Below, in pieces: positions 16,786-24,762 of a stretch of DNA of 64,000 nt. Made by a program: the position numbers and the translations under genes. The stretch is from Cytobacillus depressus. Lineage in GTDB: Bacteria > Bacillota > Bacilli > Bacillales > Cytobacillaceae. Positions within the stretch are counted from its first letter, which is position 1; each line of letters starts with the position of its first letter. Location: assembly GCF_008923245.1 (NCBI RefSeq), contig NZ_WBOS01000003.1:310001-374000 (forward strand), given 5' to 3'. The notes under the pieces are model-generated. The model was given only the letters and a program-made list of their open reading frames with translations, searched no databases and was not told the origin of the DNA.

Positions 16786-18741
16786 ATGAAAAAGTATCCA
16801 TTTAGTAACAAAGCAATGAAAGCAATGCTAGCTGCTTCTATTGCCCTATCTCCATTTGCAGCAAGCGCGATTTCGGCGCCGGTGAAGGTTGAGGCTTCTG
16901 ATCTTACAGATGCAGAAACAGATTTAATTAACGAATTAAATGCTATTTATCAGAAACTTAAGCCTGAACAAAAAAGTGCGTTAAGAACTGCAAGCCAAAA
17001 ATTAAATGATGGAAGTGCTATTAATACAGATACATGGAACAAACTTGCCGACGAACTTTCGCGGTCAGGTAAGGCAACTGGTGATGAAAGAGATCTTCTA
17101 GTTGCATTAGCAAAGCTATTTGCAGATGCTAGTCTAGGTGGTTTAGGAGACTTCCAAACTACTCTTTCTAATTTTAAAGATGCACAACGTGACAATGTAG
17201 CCACTGTATTTAATCAGAAAATTACTGTTAACCAATTAGCGGATTTCATCGTAAAAGTAGAATCAGATTATATTAAAAGAGTAAAAAAGTTACCAAGCAA
17301 CGCAACTAATGAAAAATATTATGATGAATTTTATAATTCATTGGAAAGTGAAGCGATTAAAAGTCTTGATGTTGCTATAGCCCTTTTTAAAATAATAAAT
17401 GAAGACAATGCAAAGTCAGTAGTACAACAAATCGTTAATGCAGTTGATAAAGATAAGACTGCACGTGAAGCATTTATTGCTGGAATTAAAGAAGCTAGTA
17501 AGGATTCTGGTACTGGCGGTGGCGGTGGTGGTGGCGCTATCGTTGAATCACCAATCGAACTACCACCTGGCTCAACAACTATTGAAAACCGTGGAAACGA
17601 TGTAGTAACACAAATCCTTGCTGATAAAGTTCAAGCAATCGTGAACTTAATTACAGCAACAAACAACGTAATTCCTGTTAAGCTTGAAAAAGTATCAGGT
17701 GATAAAAAAGCAGTTGCTGAGATTCCTGCATCTCTATTTACAGAAGCAGCTAAGAAAAACAGCAAAGCTGTTGTTTCCATTGAAACAGATGCAGCAGTGT
17801 ACAAGCTGCCAGTTTCAGAGATCAATGTTTCAGCTCTAGCTCAAAAATTAGGTGTTGCTGCTGGTGATGTGAAAATTGACATTTCTGTTAATGTTGTTTC
17901 TGCAGACGTGAAAAACAAAGTTTCAGAAGTAGTAGAATTCCAAATTTTCGCTGTTGCTGGTGATAAGAAAGAAGCAATCACAGCATTTAGCACATATGTT
18001 GACCGTGTGATCATGGGCTCTAAAGATTTCAGCAAAGGAAACTCAGTTGCTGTTCGTATTAATAATGATGGGTCGCTTACTTCTATTCCTACTATCTTTA
18101 ATGGCAAAAATGCAACAGTTAAATCTCTTACAAACTCTAAATATACAGTTGTTGAAAACAATATATCTTTTAAAGATGTTACAGATAAGAGCTGGGCAAA
18201 AGGTTATATCGAAACACTAGCAAATAAATTAATCGTTAAAGGTAAAGCGGCTGACAAATATGCTCCTGCTGATCATATGACTCGTGCTGAATTTACAGTA
18301 TTACTTGTTCGTGCTCTAGGCTTACCTGCTGAAAAGTATGACGGCACATTTAAAGATGTAAAAGGTACAGAATGGTTCAATGAAAATGGCGAAATTATGG
18401 CCGCTGTGAAGCATGGTATCATCAAAGGTGTGAGCAGCAATCAATTTGCTCCGCAGAACAAAATTACAAGAGCTGAAGCAGCTGTAATGATTGAGCGTGC
18501 GATGAACCTTTCATTTGTAAACTATGATAATTCTCAGTTAGATAGCAAGAAAACTGTAGCTGACTTCAAAGATGCTAGCAAGCTTCAAGATTGGAACAAA
18601 AAAGCAATTGAAGCAGTTTACCAAGCAGATATCGTATCTGGCCGCGATACGAAAGAATTTGATCCTAAAGGCTATACACAACGTGATGAAATGGCAAAAA
18701 TCCTTGCTAATTTCTTAAAATCTGCTAAATTAATGAACTAA
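16786..18741 (+). CDS. SLH-domain surface protein (C-terminal SLH triplet)
   Basis: 651 aa secreted protein. The signal peptide ends near the AISAPVKVEA region. A helical N-terminal part (about 40-240) is followed by a poly-glycine linker (GTGGGGGGGA, about 243-252). A beta-rich central domain (about 265-465) comes next, and then three S-layer homology domains: FKDVTDKSWAKGYIETLA..., FKDVKGTEWFNENGE... and FKDASKLQDWNKKA..., with TRAE/TQRD motifs. SLH triplets bind pyruvylated secondary cell-wall polysaccharide, so the protein should sit on the wall. Function of the N-terminal parts unknown. A strong terminator follows. The csaB gene for pyruvylation is about 9.5 kb downstream. Confidence 0.9.
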   Translation: MKKYPFSNKAMKAMLAASIALSPFAASAISAPVKVEASDLTDAETDLINELNAIYQKLKPEQKSALRTASQKLNDGSAINTDTWNKLADELSRSGKATGDERDLLVALAKLFADASLGGLGDFQTTLSNFKDAQRDNVATVFNQKITVNQLADFIVKVESDYIKRVKKLPSNATNEKYYDEFYNSLESEAIKSLDVAIALFKIINEDNAKSVVQQIVNAVDKDKTAREAFIAGIKEASKDSGTGGGGGGGAIVESPIELPPGSTTIENRGNDVVTQILADKVQAIVNLITATNNVIPVKLEKVSGDKKAVAEIPASLFTEAAKKNSKAVVSIETDAAVYKLPVSEINVSALAQKLGVAAGDVKIDISVNVVSADVKNKVSEVVEFQIFAVAGDKKEAITAFSTYVDRVIMGSKDFSKGNSVAVRINNDGSLTSIPTIFNGKNATVKSLTNSKYTVVENNISFKDVTDKSWAKGYIETLANKLIVKGKAADKYAPADHMTRAEFTVLLVRALGLPAEKYDGTFKDVKGTEWFNENGEIMAAVKHGIIKGVSSNQFAPQNKITRAEAAVMIERAMNLSFVNYDNSQLDSKKTVADFKDASKLQDWNKKAIEAVYQADIVSGRDTKEFDPKGYTQRDEMAKILANFLKSAKLMN

Positions 18742-18747
18742 TTTTTT

Positions 18748-18797
18748 AAAAGGGCTGTTTCTTAAGTCGTCTATTCGGCTAAGAGGCAGCTTTTTTC
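18748..18797 (+). terminator. Terminator after the SLH gene
   Basis: AAAAGGGCTGTTTCTTA pairs with TAAGAGGCAGCTTTTTT. U-tail present. Confidence 0.75.
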
Positions 18798-18800
18798 TAT

Positions 18801-18915
18801 GTAAAACTAATTGGTCATCGGATTTATTGAACAAGCCTTCATGTACGAAGTAATCACTAGCGAAGTGGAATAAACCCGATAACATTTTACTGCAAGGTTG
18901 AATGCAGTTATTCAC
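18801..18915 (+). repeat. Stem-loop repeat family B, copy 2
   Basis: The same GTAAAACTAA start and ATGTACGAAGTAATCACTAG core as copy 1. The outer arms have changed in sequence but still pair (ATCGG...TTTATT with AATAAACCCGAT), which points to conservation of structure. The rest of the 18742-19066 gap holds the terminator and an AT-rich promoter region. Confidence 0.7.
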
Positions 18916-19066
18916 TATAACAAAAACTACCAAATCCCAATAATGTAATAGTTTGTTAAACTCCCTGTAAAAATGGTAATATAAAGAAGTTCAGATGATT
19001 GGTAGATTTATATTTTTTTTACCCTTACTTCAAGAATATCTTAATAGAAATATGGAGGTTTAACTG

Positions 19067-20974
19067 TTGAAGAAAACTAGAAGTTCCATTAGCAGCTTGC
19101 TCGCCCTTGTTCTCGTGTTTAGTTTGTGTATTCCTTTTAACCAGGCGGAAGCCGCGGAAAAGAAGTCGGCGATTACGGTTACGTTAGACGGAAAGAAAAT
19201 CAATTTTGATGTTCCGCCAGAAATTAAGGATGGCCGTGTGCTTGTTCCGTTTCGAGCCATATTCGAAGCATTCGGTGCTTATGTGCAATTTGATCAATCG
19301 ACAAAAGTAGTCAGCTCTACAAAAGATGATCAAATGATTGAATTGAAGGTCAACTCAAAATTAGCTTATGTAAATGAAACAGAGCAAAAGCTAGATGTTC
19401 CGCCACTTATTCTTAATGGAAGAACACTCGTGCCATTAAGATTTATTGGGGAGAATTTCAATGGTCAAGTAGATTGGAATAGCTCAACTAAGCAAGTAAC
19501 TATTCGCACGAATAGCAGCAGTCAGCCTAAGCCTGAACCACCTTCGAAGCCGGAAAAAGTAATTCCTGTCTTTTTAAACAATGTGGAGCTATCCCTTGAT
19601 ACTCCGCCAATTAACTTAAATAATCGGATCTATGTTCCGCTCGAGTCTTTCTTAGACGAGATGGGCAACGATATTGAGAGGGCTAGATATGATGACGAAA
19701 TCTATATCACGATGGATGGAGCAAGCATCACCATGTTTGTCAATCAAAATCATGCTGAGGTTAATGGGAAATATGTAACGACAAACGACTATCCAATTTT
19801 CCACAACGGGACGATTTACGCACCTGTTCGTTATATTACAGACCTCTTCGGTGGCTCGGTGAATATTACTCCCGGTACATCGGAAGTCCGAATTACAATC
19901 AATCGATCAAAGCTTAGAAGCTCGTTTCTTGAAAAAGAAGCCGTTGACATTGTCAGACCGACGAATGTCGCGATTGCTTCCTTTAGCGGCAATAGAAGGC
20001 TGATGGTGAGCGATAATCCCGAGAATTTAAATTCAAATACGATCGGCTTTGAAAATGCGACGATTTGGGAGGATCATGTTGATACATGGGAAAACCAAAT
20101 GGATCATCGCGTGTATGGCTGGCATGTGAATCAGCTAGGGAAAAGAGTGAAGGTAGGCATTACGATTGAGAATTTATCACAGACAAATAATTTAGAAGTG
20201 TTGAATGCAAAAGGGATGGCACGTTCCGGATCGAGCAGTTGGTCTCATACTGATGTTGGTTTACCACTTGCGGAAGCGTTGCTAAGCAATAAGCTGCCAT
20301 CAATCAATATGACATCCCCGATTGTAAAAGCAAATGAAACCGTGGTTATTAAAGATATGTGGGTTGAAAACGATTTCTTACTCGGTTTCTTAACCGATTT
20401 TACAGTCAAGAAAAGCTCTGGTTCAGGCAACCTTTCTTATAAAGTGAGAGTCGTAGTTTCACAGTATGGGGAAGATGTAACCGATATTAAGCTTCCTCCA
20501 GTACCGACTGACAAAATTAACTCACATCCGCGCGGCGTTTGGAAAAGCTCGCAGATTGTGACAGAGCTTCCTGTGTATCAGGCTGGATCTGCGGAAGTGG
20601 CCTATAGCATTTCAAATGGGGCAACAGATAATTTATTATCTGTAGAACAATCCCTCGGCCAAGGAAAATATGATGTTGTCAAAAACCCTGGTCATTATGG
20701 CGCGACTTATAAAGTGAAAATTCCAATTGCCAACTATACAGGAGAAGCGAAAACAGTGAGAGTTCGCTTAGGTGCACGCGGCGGAATGTACAACGGTGCG
20801 GTTAAAGTAAATAACGATAAAGTGTATATGATTCCGATGATCAATCCAGGATCAGAAGTAGCGAATGTCGGCGACTTCACAATCAATGGTACAAGCGAAA
20901 CAATCGAGCTTGAATTGATGCATAGCGGCGGTTCGGCACTTCCTGTTGCGATTGATATATTGACGCTAAATTAA
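19067..20974 (+). CDS. Stalk-domain (copper amine oxidase N-like) surface protein with uncharacterised C-terminal domain, paralogue 1
   Basis: 635 aa, TTG start with GGAGG. A Sec signal peptide (to about EAAEKK) is followed by two double stalk modules (about 35-150 and 165-280). The first has the hallmark [I/L]xxGRTLVPLRFI...G..V.W....K.V.I; the second is degenerate. From about residue 295 to the end is a domain I cannot name, containing HRVYGWH, NAKGMA, HPRGVW, NPGHYG, RGGMYNGAVK and MHSGGSALPVAI. The protein at 53533-55425 has the same architecture. The name of the N-terminal module is historical: no copper ligands or oxidase domain are present. A surface location is inferred from the signal peptide. 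A strong terminator follows. Confidence 0.85.
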   Translation: MKKTRSSISSLLALVLVFSLCIPFNQAEAAEKKSAITVTLDGKKINFDVPPEIKDGRVLVPFRAIFEAFGAYVQFDQSTKVVSSTKDDQMIELKVNSKLAYVNETEQKLDVPPLILNGRTLVPLRFIGENFNGQVDWNSSTKQVTIRTNSSSQPKPEPPSKPEKVIPVFLNNVELSLDTPPINLNNRIYVPLESFLDEMGNDIERARYDDEIYITMDGASITMFVNQNHAEVNGKYVTTNDYPIFHNGTIYAPVRYITDLFGGSVNITPGTSEVRITINRSKLRSSFLEKEAVDIVRPTNVAIASFSGNRRLMVSDNPENLNSNTIGFENATIWEDHVDTWENQMDHRVYGWHVNQLGKRVKVGITIENLSQTNNLEVLNAKGMARSGSSSWSHTDVGLPLAEALLSNKLPSINMTSPIVKANETVVIKDMWVENDFLLGFLTDFTVKKSSGSGNLSYKVRVVVSQYGEDVTDIKLPPVPTDKINSHPRGVWKSSQIVTELPVYQAGSAEVAYSISNGATDNLLSVEQSLGQGKYDVVKNPGHYGATYKVKIPIANYTGEAKTVRVRLGARGGMYNGAVKVNNDKVYMIPMINPGSEVANVGDFTINGTSETIELELMHSGGSALPVAIDILTLN

Positions 20975-20989
20975 GAAAAAATTTAAGTG

Positions 20990-21033
20990 GGCTGTCCTAG
21001 TCAGGTTGATCTGGCTACTGGACAGCTTTTTTT
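20990..21033 (+). terminator. Terminator after stalk protein 1
   Basis: GCTGTCC...GTCAG pairs with CTGGC...GGACAGC and is followed by seven T. Confidence 0.8.
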
Positions 21034-21059
21034 ATTTTCTTACCTTAAAGAATGTACGT

Positions 21060-21718
21060 TATGGATATGAACGGATTCATGGAGCGCGTTTTCAGAAGCT
21101 GTTAGCCAAAATTGTCGCCATGTCCTATTCATGGCACGTGTTTTCTAAGACCTTCACTCAAAACGATCGCCATGAACGCTTCATAGCACGCATTTTCCGA
21201 GCACGCCACTCAAAACGATCGCCATGAACGCTTCATAGCACGCATTTTCCAAGCACACCACTCAAAACGAACACCATGAACGCTTCATAGTACGTGTTTT
21301 CCGAGGCCATCACTCAAAACGATCGCCATGAATGCTTCATAGTACGCATTTTCCGCACCTACCACTTAAAACAATCGCCATGAACGCTTCATAGTACGCA
21401 TTTTCCAAGACCGCCACTCAAAATGATCATCATGAACGCTTCATAGTACGCATTTTCTGAGCCCGCCACACAAAACAATCGCTATGAACGCTTCATAGTA
21501 CGCAATTTCCGCGCCCGCCACTCAAAACGAACGCCATGAACGCTTCATAGTACGTGTTTTCCGAGGCCATCACTCAAAACGGTCGCCATGAAAGCTTCAT
21601 AGTGTGCATTTTTCGAGCCCGCCACTCAAAACGAACGCCATGACCGCTTCATAGCACGCATTTTCCACGCCCGCTACTCAAAACGATCGCCATGAACACT
21701 TCATAGCACGCATTTTCC
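21060..21718. repeat. Tandem array of a 52-bp palindrome-bearing repeat, about 13 units
   Basis: The core CATGAACGCTTCATAG recurs with its C at 21119, 21171, 21223, 21275, 21327, 21379, 21431, 21483, 21535, 21587, 21639 and 21691. The period is exactly 52 bp, plus one degenerate unit near 21066. Each unit holds the inverted repeat ATGAA-N3-TTCAT (extended in some to GCCATG...CATGGC) and a more variable TTTTCC...CCACTCAAAACGA part. A period of 52 is not a multiple of 3 and no long ORF runs through it, so it is non-coding. It fills most of the 894-bp gap; the remaining 150 bp before 21868 is AT-rich and should hold the next promoter. Confidence 0.9.
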
Positions 21719-21867
21719 AGTCTCCGCAAACAACCTTCCACACGAGCCTAAATCTAGTAAAATAGTAGTGTTTTTGATGGAAATATTAGGTATTACAATA
21801 AATAACTAGTTAAAATGGTCGAATTTTGCTAGATTAGTAAGTAGAAAACTATAAAAGGAGCGTCGTC

Positions 21868-23784
21868 ATGAAACGATTATTATTAGCGGTTGTTTCTGTT
21901 TTTTTACTCCTCATCCATGTTCCAAGTACATATGCGGCTTCGGATGACATTACTGGCCATTATTTTGAGAAAGATATGAGAGTTCTGATTGCCAAAAATA
22001 TTTTAGGCGGGTATGGCCCAGGCGTTTATAAGCCGAATCAGACAGTGACTCGTGCGGAGTTTGCTGCTCTTGTCGTAAGAACACTAGAATTGCAGCCTGT
22101 CGAAGCAGCTGAATTTTCCATTGCTTCTGCGGCAGAGCCTTTGTTTAAAGATGTGAAACCAGGCGAATGGTATTTTGCTGCTGTTGATGCCGCTGTGAAG
22201 GCAGGGATTGTTGGCGGATATCCTGATCAAACATTTTTACCGAATAAGGAAATTACTCGTCAAGAAATGGCTGCAATGATTATGCGTGCCCTTTCGACAA
22301 GATCTGTCTATTCAATGCCAGCGACTTTAGATTTCAAAGATGTTGATAAAATAAATCCTATTTTCAAAGATGCGATTCAGAGATTAGTATTTTTAAATAT
22401 TATGTCAGGGAACGCTGATCAAACCTTTGGTCCGCAAACGAAAACTACACGTGGCCAGACGGCAGCTGTTTTAAATCGAATGGTCAATGTGCTGAATCCG
22501 CCGAAAAACCTTGAATATAAGGTGGCAGTTATCGGCGCTGATGGCACACCAGTTGTTCTTAGAGAATTTAGTGATTTTAACCAAGCGAAAAGTAGTGTAG
22601 TAGATAACCAGGTTGTTTTAAGAGGAAATGCAATTGCTTATATTAAAAGTGGACTGGCAGTAGCCAATAAGATGGCAGTTATCTATGATAAACCGGATTT
22701 ATCAGGAGTGAGCAGAACGTATGTGGCAACTGGTACGGAGTTAAAGTACTATGATGCAACTGAGAAGTCTGTAAAGGTATTAATCGCGAATACGGAAGGT
22801 TATGTTGCCCCTGATGAAGTGAATTTAATCCCGAGCTCGCTCGTTACTGGACGCTCCTATTATAAGCAGGTAGGTGGAGAATTAGTCCATGTTGTATATA
22901 ATCCACTTACAAAGGCATCTACAGAAACATTAATTGGCAAAGCTCCTTCATTCATGACAGCTGGTGCAAAATATTATAGCTGGGATGGCGTGAATTATTA
23001 CAATGAAAGCGGGACGAAGGCAGGAGAAGCCTATACGTATTTCATAAACCTCCCGCTTCACACGAAAACACCTTATACAGCAGAGGATCTTGACCGCTTT
23101 TTAACGGAGCAATATCCAGACGCTTACAAAAAGAATTTCCCTGACAGTCCATTAGCTGGAACGGGCGTAGTCTTTAAAGAGATGGAAGCCAAATATGAAG
23201 TGAACGCACTTTATTTAATGGCGCACGCGATTCATGAAAGTGCGTGGGGAACGAGCGCGATTGCTCAAGATAAGAAAAATCTATATGGTATGAAGGCTTA
23301 TGATTCTGATCCATATAATAGTGCTGCAACTTACCCTTCCTTCGCTGAATCCATTGAGGCCGCCGCGAAGTATGTCTCAAGTTCTTACCAATCACCAAAG
23401 GGTGCGTATTATAATGGAGCAGTTGTTGGGAATAAAAGTTTCGGCATGAACGTGAAATATGCTTCTGATCCATATTGGGGTGAAAGAATTGCTGGGCATA
23501 TGTACCGTGCGGATCGCTTCCTAGGCGGCAAAGAGAATAATCTATATCCGTTAGCGAATAACGCTGTTGAATCATTGAAAGTTCGCTCTGGCTATGGCAC
23601 AAGCAATCCGGTGGTTTACGAATTAAAAACTGTCGGCATTCCATTTATCTACACAGAAAAGGCCCAAAAGGATGGAGCGATGTGGTATCAGATCATTTCA
23701 GACGATATCAATAATCGAGTGGGCCATGTGTACGGAAACGGCTCCCTTGGCGAGTATGTGAAGGAAATGCCTCTAGCAAAATAA
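21868..23784 (+). CDS. SLH x3 - GH73 N-acetylglucosaminidase with SH3-like C-terminus
   Basis: 638 aa. A signal peptide (cleaved near TYAASDD) precedes three SLH domains (about 22-200; TRAEFAALVVR, TRQEMAAMIMR, TRGQTAAVLNR). A middle region with SH3-like segments follows. The glucosaminidase domain spans about 410-560: YLMAHAIHESAWGTSAIAQDKKN carries the GH73 catalytic Glu, with the Y-G-M-K-A-Y-D-x-D-P and Y-W-G-E-R-I-A-G-H-M signatures. The last 70 residues resemble an SH3b domain (SLKVRSGYGTSNPVV). It should cut the glycan strand of peptidoglycan next to N-acetylglucosamine, held on the wall by SLH binding. AAAGGAG ribosome site. Comparable to LytD/AcmA-type autolysins, with SLH in place of other wall-binding repeats. 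Confidence 0.92.
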   Translation: MKRLLLAVVSVFLLLIHVPSTYAASDDITGHYFEKDMRVLIAKNILGGYGPGVYKPNQTVTRAEFAALVVRTLELQPVEAAEFSIASAAEPLFKDVKPGEWYFAAVDAAVKAGIVGGYPDQTFLPNKEITRQEMAAMIMRALSTRSVYSMPATLDFKDVDKINPIFKDAIQRLVFLNIMSGNADQTFGPQTKTTRGQTAAVLNRMVNVLNPPKNLEYKVAVIGADGTPVVLREFSDFNQAKSSVVDNQVVLRGNAIAYIKSGLAVANKMAVIYDKPDLSGVSRTYVATGTELKYYDATEKSVKVLIANTEGYVAPDEVNLIPSSLVTGRSYYKQVGGELVHVVYNPLTKASTETLIGKAPSFMTAGAKYYSWDGVNYYNESGTKAGEAYTYFINLPLHTKTPYTAEDLDRFLTEQYPDAYKKNFPDSPLAGTGVVFKEMEAKYEVNALYLMAHAIHESAWGTSAIAQDKKNLYGMKAYDSDPYNSAATYPSFAESIEAAAKYVSSSYQSPKGAYYNGAVVGNKSFGMNVKYASDPYWGERIAGHMYRADRFLGGKENNLYPLANNAVESLKVRSGYGTSNPVVYELKTVGIPFIYTEKAQKDGAMWYQIISDDINNRVGHVYGNGSLGEYVKEMPLAK

Positions 23785-23800
23785 ATAACGATTCCTTGTA

Positions 23801-23840
23801 AAAAAAGAAGTAGCACATATAAAAGTGTTACTTCTTTTTT
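23801..23840 (+). terminator. Terminator after the SLH-GH73 gene
   Basis: AAAAAAGAAGTAGCAC pairs with GTGTTACTTCTTTTTT. Confidence 0.85.
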
Positions 23841-23964
23841 GTTGTGTAGGTGTTTTTTAGAGTTTCATTACCCGTAAAAGTGAAAAAGGTAGTCCACGGT
23901 AAAAGCACTCTACTTCCATTTCTCGTCCAAAGCAAAAAGCCTCTCTATTCCCTTGTTGAAGAGT

Positions 23965-23993
23965 GAAACTTTATGTCGGTTTATGGTATATTA
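23965..23993 (+). promoter_or_regulatory. Candidate extended -10 promoter of the tagA-csaB operon
   Basis: TG-G-TATATT (23985-23993) is an extended -10, with a weak TGAAAC 17 bp upstream. It precedes the three overlapping genes from tagA to csaB. Confidence 0.5.
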
Positions 23994-24027
23994 GAAAAGA
24001 AACTTTTTCGTGAATAGGAGTAAAATT

Positions 24028-24762
24028 ATGACTTTAAAGTTTGTGGACATTTTAGGTGTTCCTTTTATAAATATGAATCAATCTCAGTTTGTACAGCAGC
24101 TGAATAGCCATATCCAAAAGAATGAAAAGACGTTCGTCGTGACGGCTAATCCGGAGATTGTGATGAAAGCGGTGGAGGAGCCAGATTATATGGAGCTAAT
24201 CCGCAAAGCTACCTATATTACTGCTGATGGCATTGGCGTTGTGAAAGCGGCAGGCCTATTGGGACAGCCGTTGCCTGGGCGAGTAACTGGCTATGATACA
24301 ATGATTGAATTGCTTAAGATGGGCAATGAACAGGAGCTCAAAATCTATTTGCTTGGTGCCCAGCAGGAAACGCTTGAAAAAGCGGTGGCCAACATACATA
24401 AAACCTATCCACGGGTACAAATTGTCGGCTCACATAATGGCTTTTTCGATTGGGAAAGTAATGACATCCAAAAGGAAATCCAAGAAACTAAACCAGATCT
24501 GATTTTCGTTGCATTAGGTGTACCTCGACAGGAAAAATGGGTTGCGGAAAATCTCCCTCAATTCGATAAAGGGATTTTTATCGGTGTCGGTGGAAGCTTT
24601 GATGTTATTGCGGGAACGGTTCAAAGAGCACCAGAAATTTGGCAGAAGGCGAACTTAGAGTGGTTCTACCGTCTCCTTAAGCAGCCGAGTCGTTTCGGAC
24701 GCATGCTTGCATTGCCAAGATTTGCGATCAGAATACTTAAAGAGAAAGCAATGAAAAAATAA
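24028..24762 (+). CDS. tagA: WecG/TagA/CpsF family glycosyltransferase
   Basis: 244 aa GT26 enzyme. The motifs TANPEIVMKA, TADGIGVVKAA, VALGVPRQEKW and GVGGSFDVIAGTVQRAP are all present. TagA-type enzymes add N-acetylmannosamine to the undecaprenyl-linked GlcNAc of wall teichoic acid and related wall polymers. The GTG at 24010 is followed immediately by AATAGGAG, which serves as ribosome site for the ATG at 24028, so the later start is chosen. Its stop overlaps the next gene's start (ATAATGAATAAT). The operon with a flippase and csaB indicates assembly of the secondary wall polysaccharide to which SLH proteins bind. Family certain; the specific sugar is inferred. Confidence 0.9.
   Translation: MTLKFVDILGVPFINMNQSQFVQQLNSHIQKNEKTFVVTANPEIVMKAVEEPDYMELIRKATYITADGIGVVKAAGLLGQPLPGRVTGYDTMIELLKMGNEQELKIYLLGAQQETLEKAVANIHKTYPRVQIVGSHNGFFDWESNDIQKEIQETKPDLIFVALGVPRQEKWVAENLPQFDKGIFIGVGGSFDVIAGTVQRAPEIWQKANLEWFYRLLKQPSRFGRMLALPRFAIRILKEKAMKK

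Noticed and set aside
19067..20974. Copper amine oxidase
   Set aside because: Only the N-terminal stalk-type module is present. There is no topaquinone motif or catalytic domain in any of the six proteins that carry it.
21006..21227. Possible 73-aa protein running into the repeat array
   Set aside because: No ribosome site, begins inside a terminator, and the frame is lost because the repeat period is not a multiple of 3.
21060..21718. CRISPR array
   Set aside because: Units recur every 52 bp, but the 'spacers' are related to each other and drift gradually, the palindrome itself varies, and no cas genes are nearby. It is a tandem repeat.
23174..23644. 156-aa minus-strand ORF inside the SLH-GH73 gene
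   Set aside because: Antisense shadow of a well-supported domain; no start signal.
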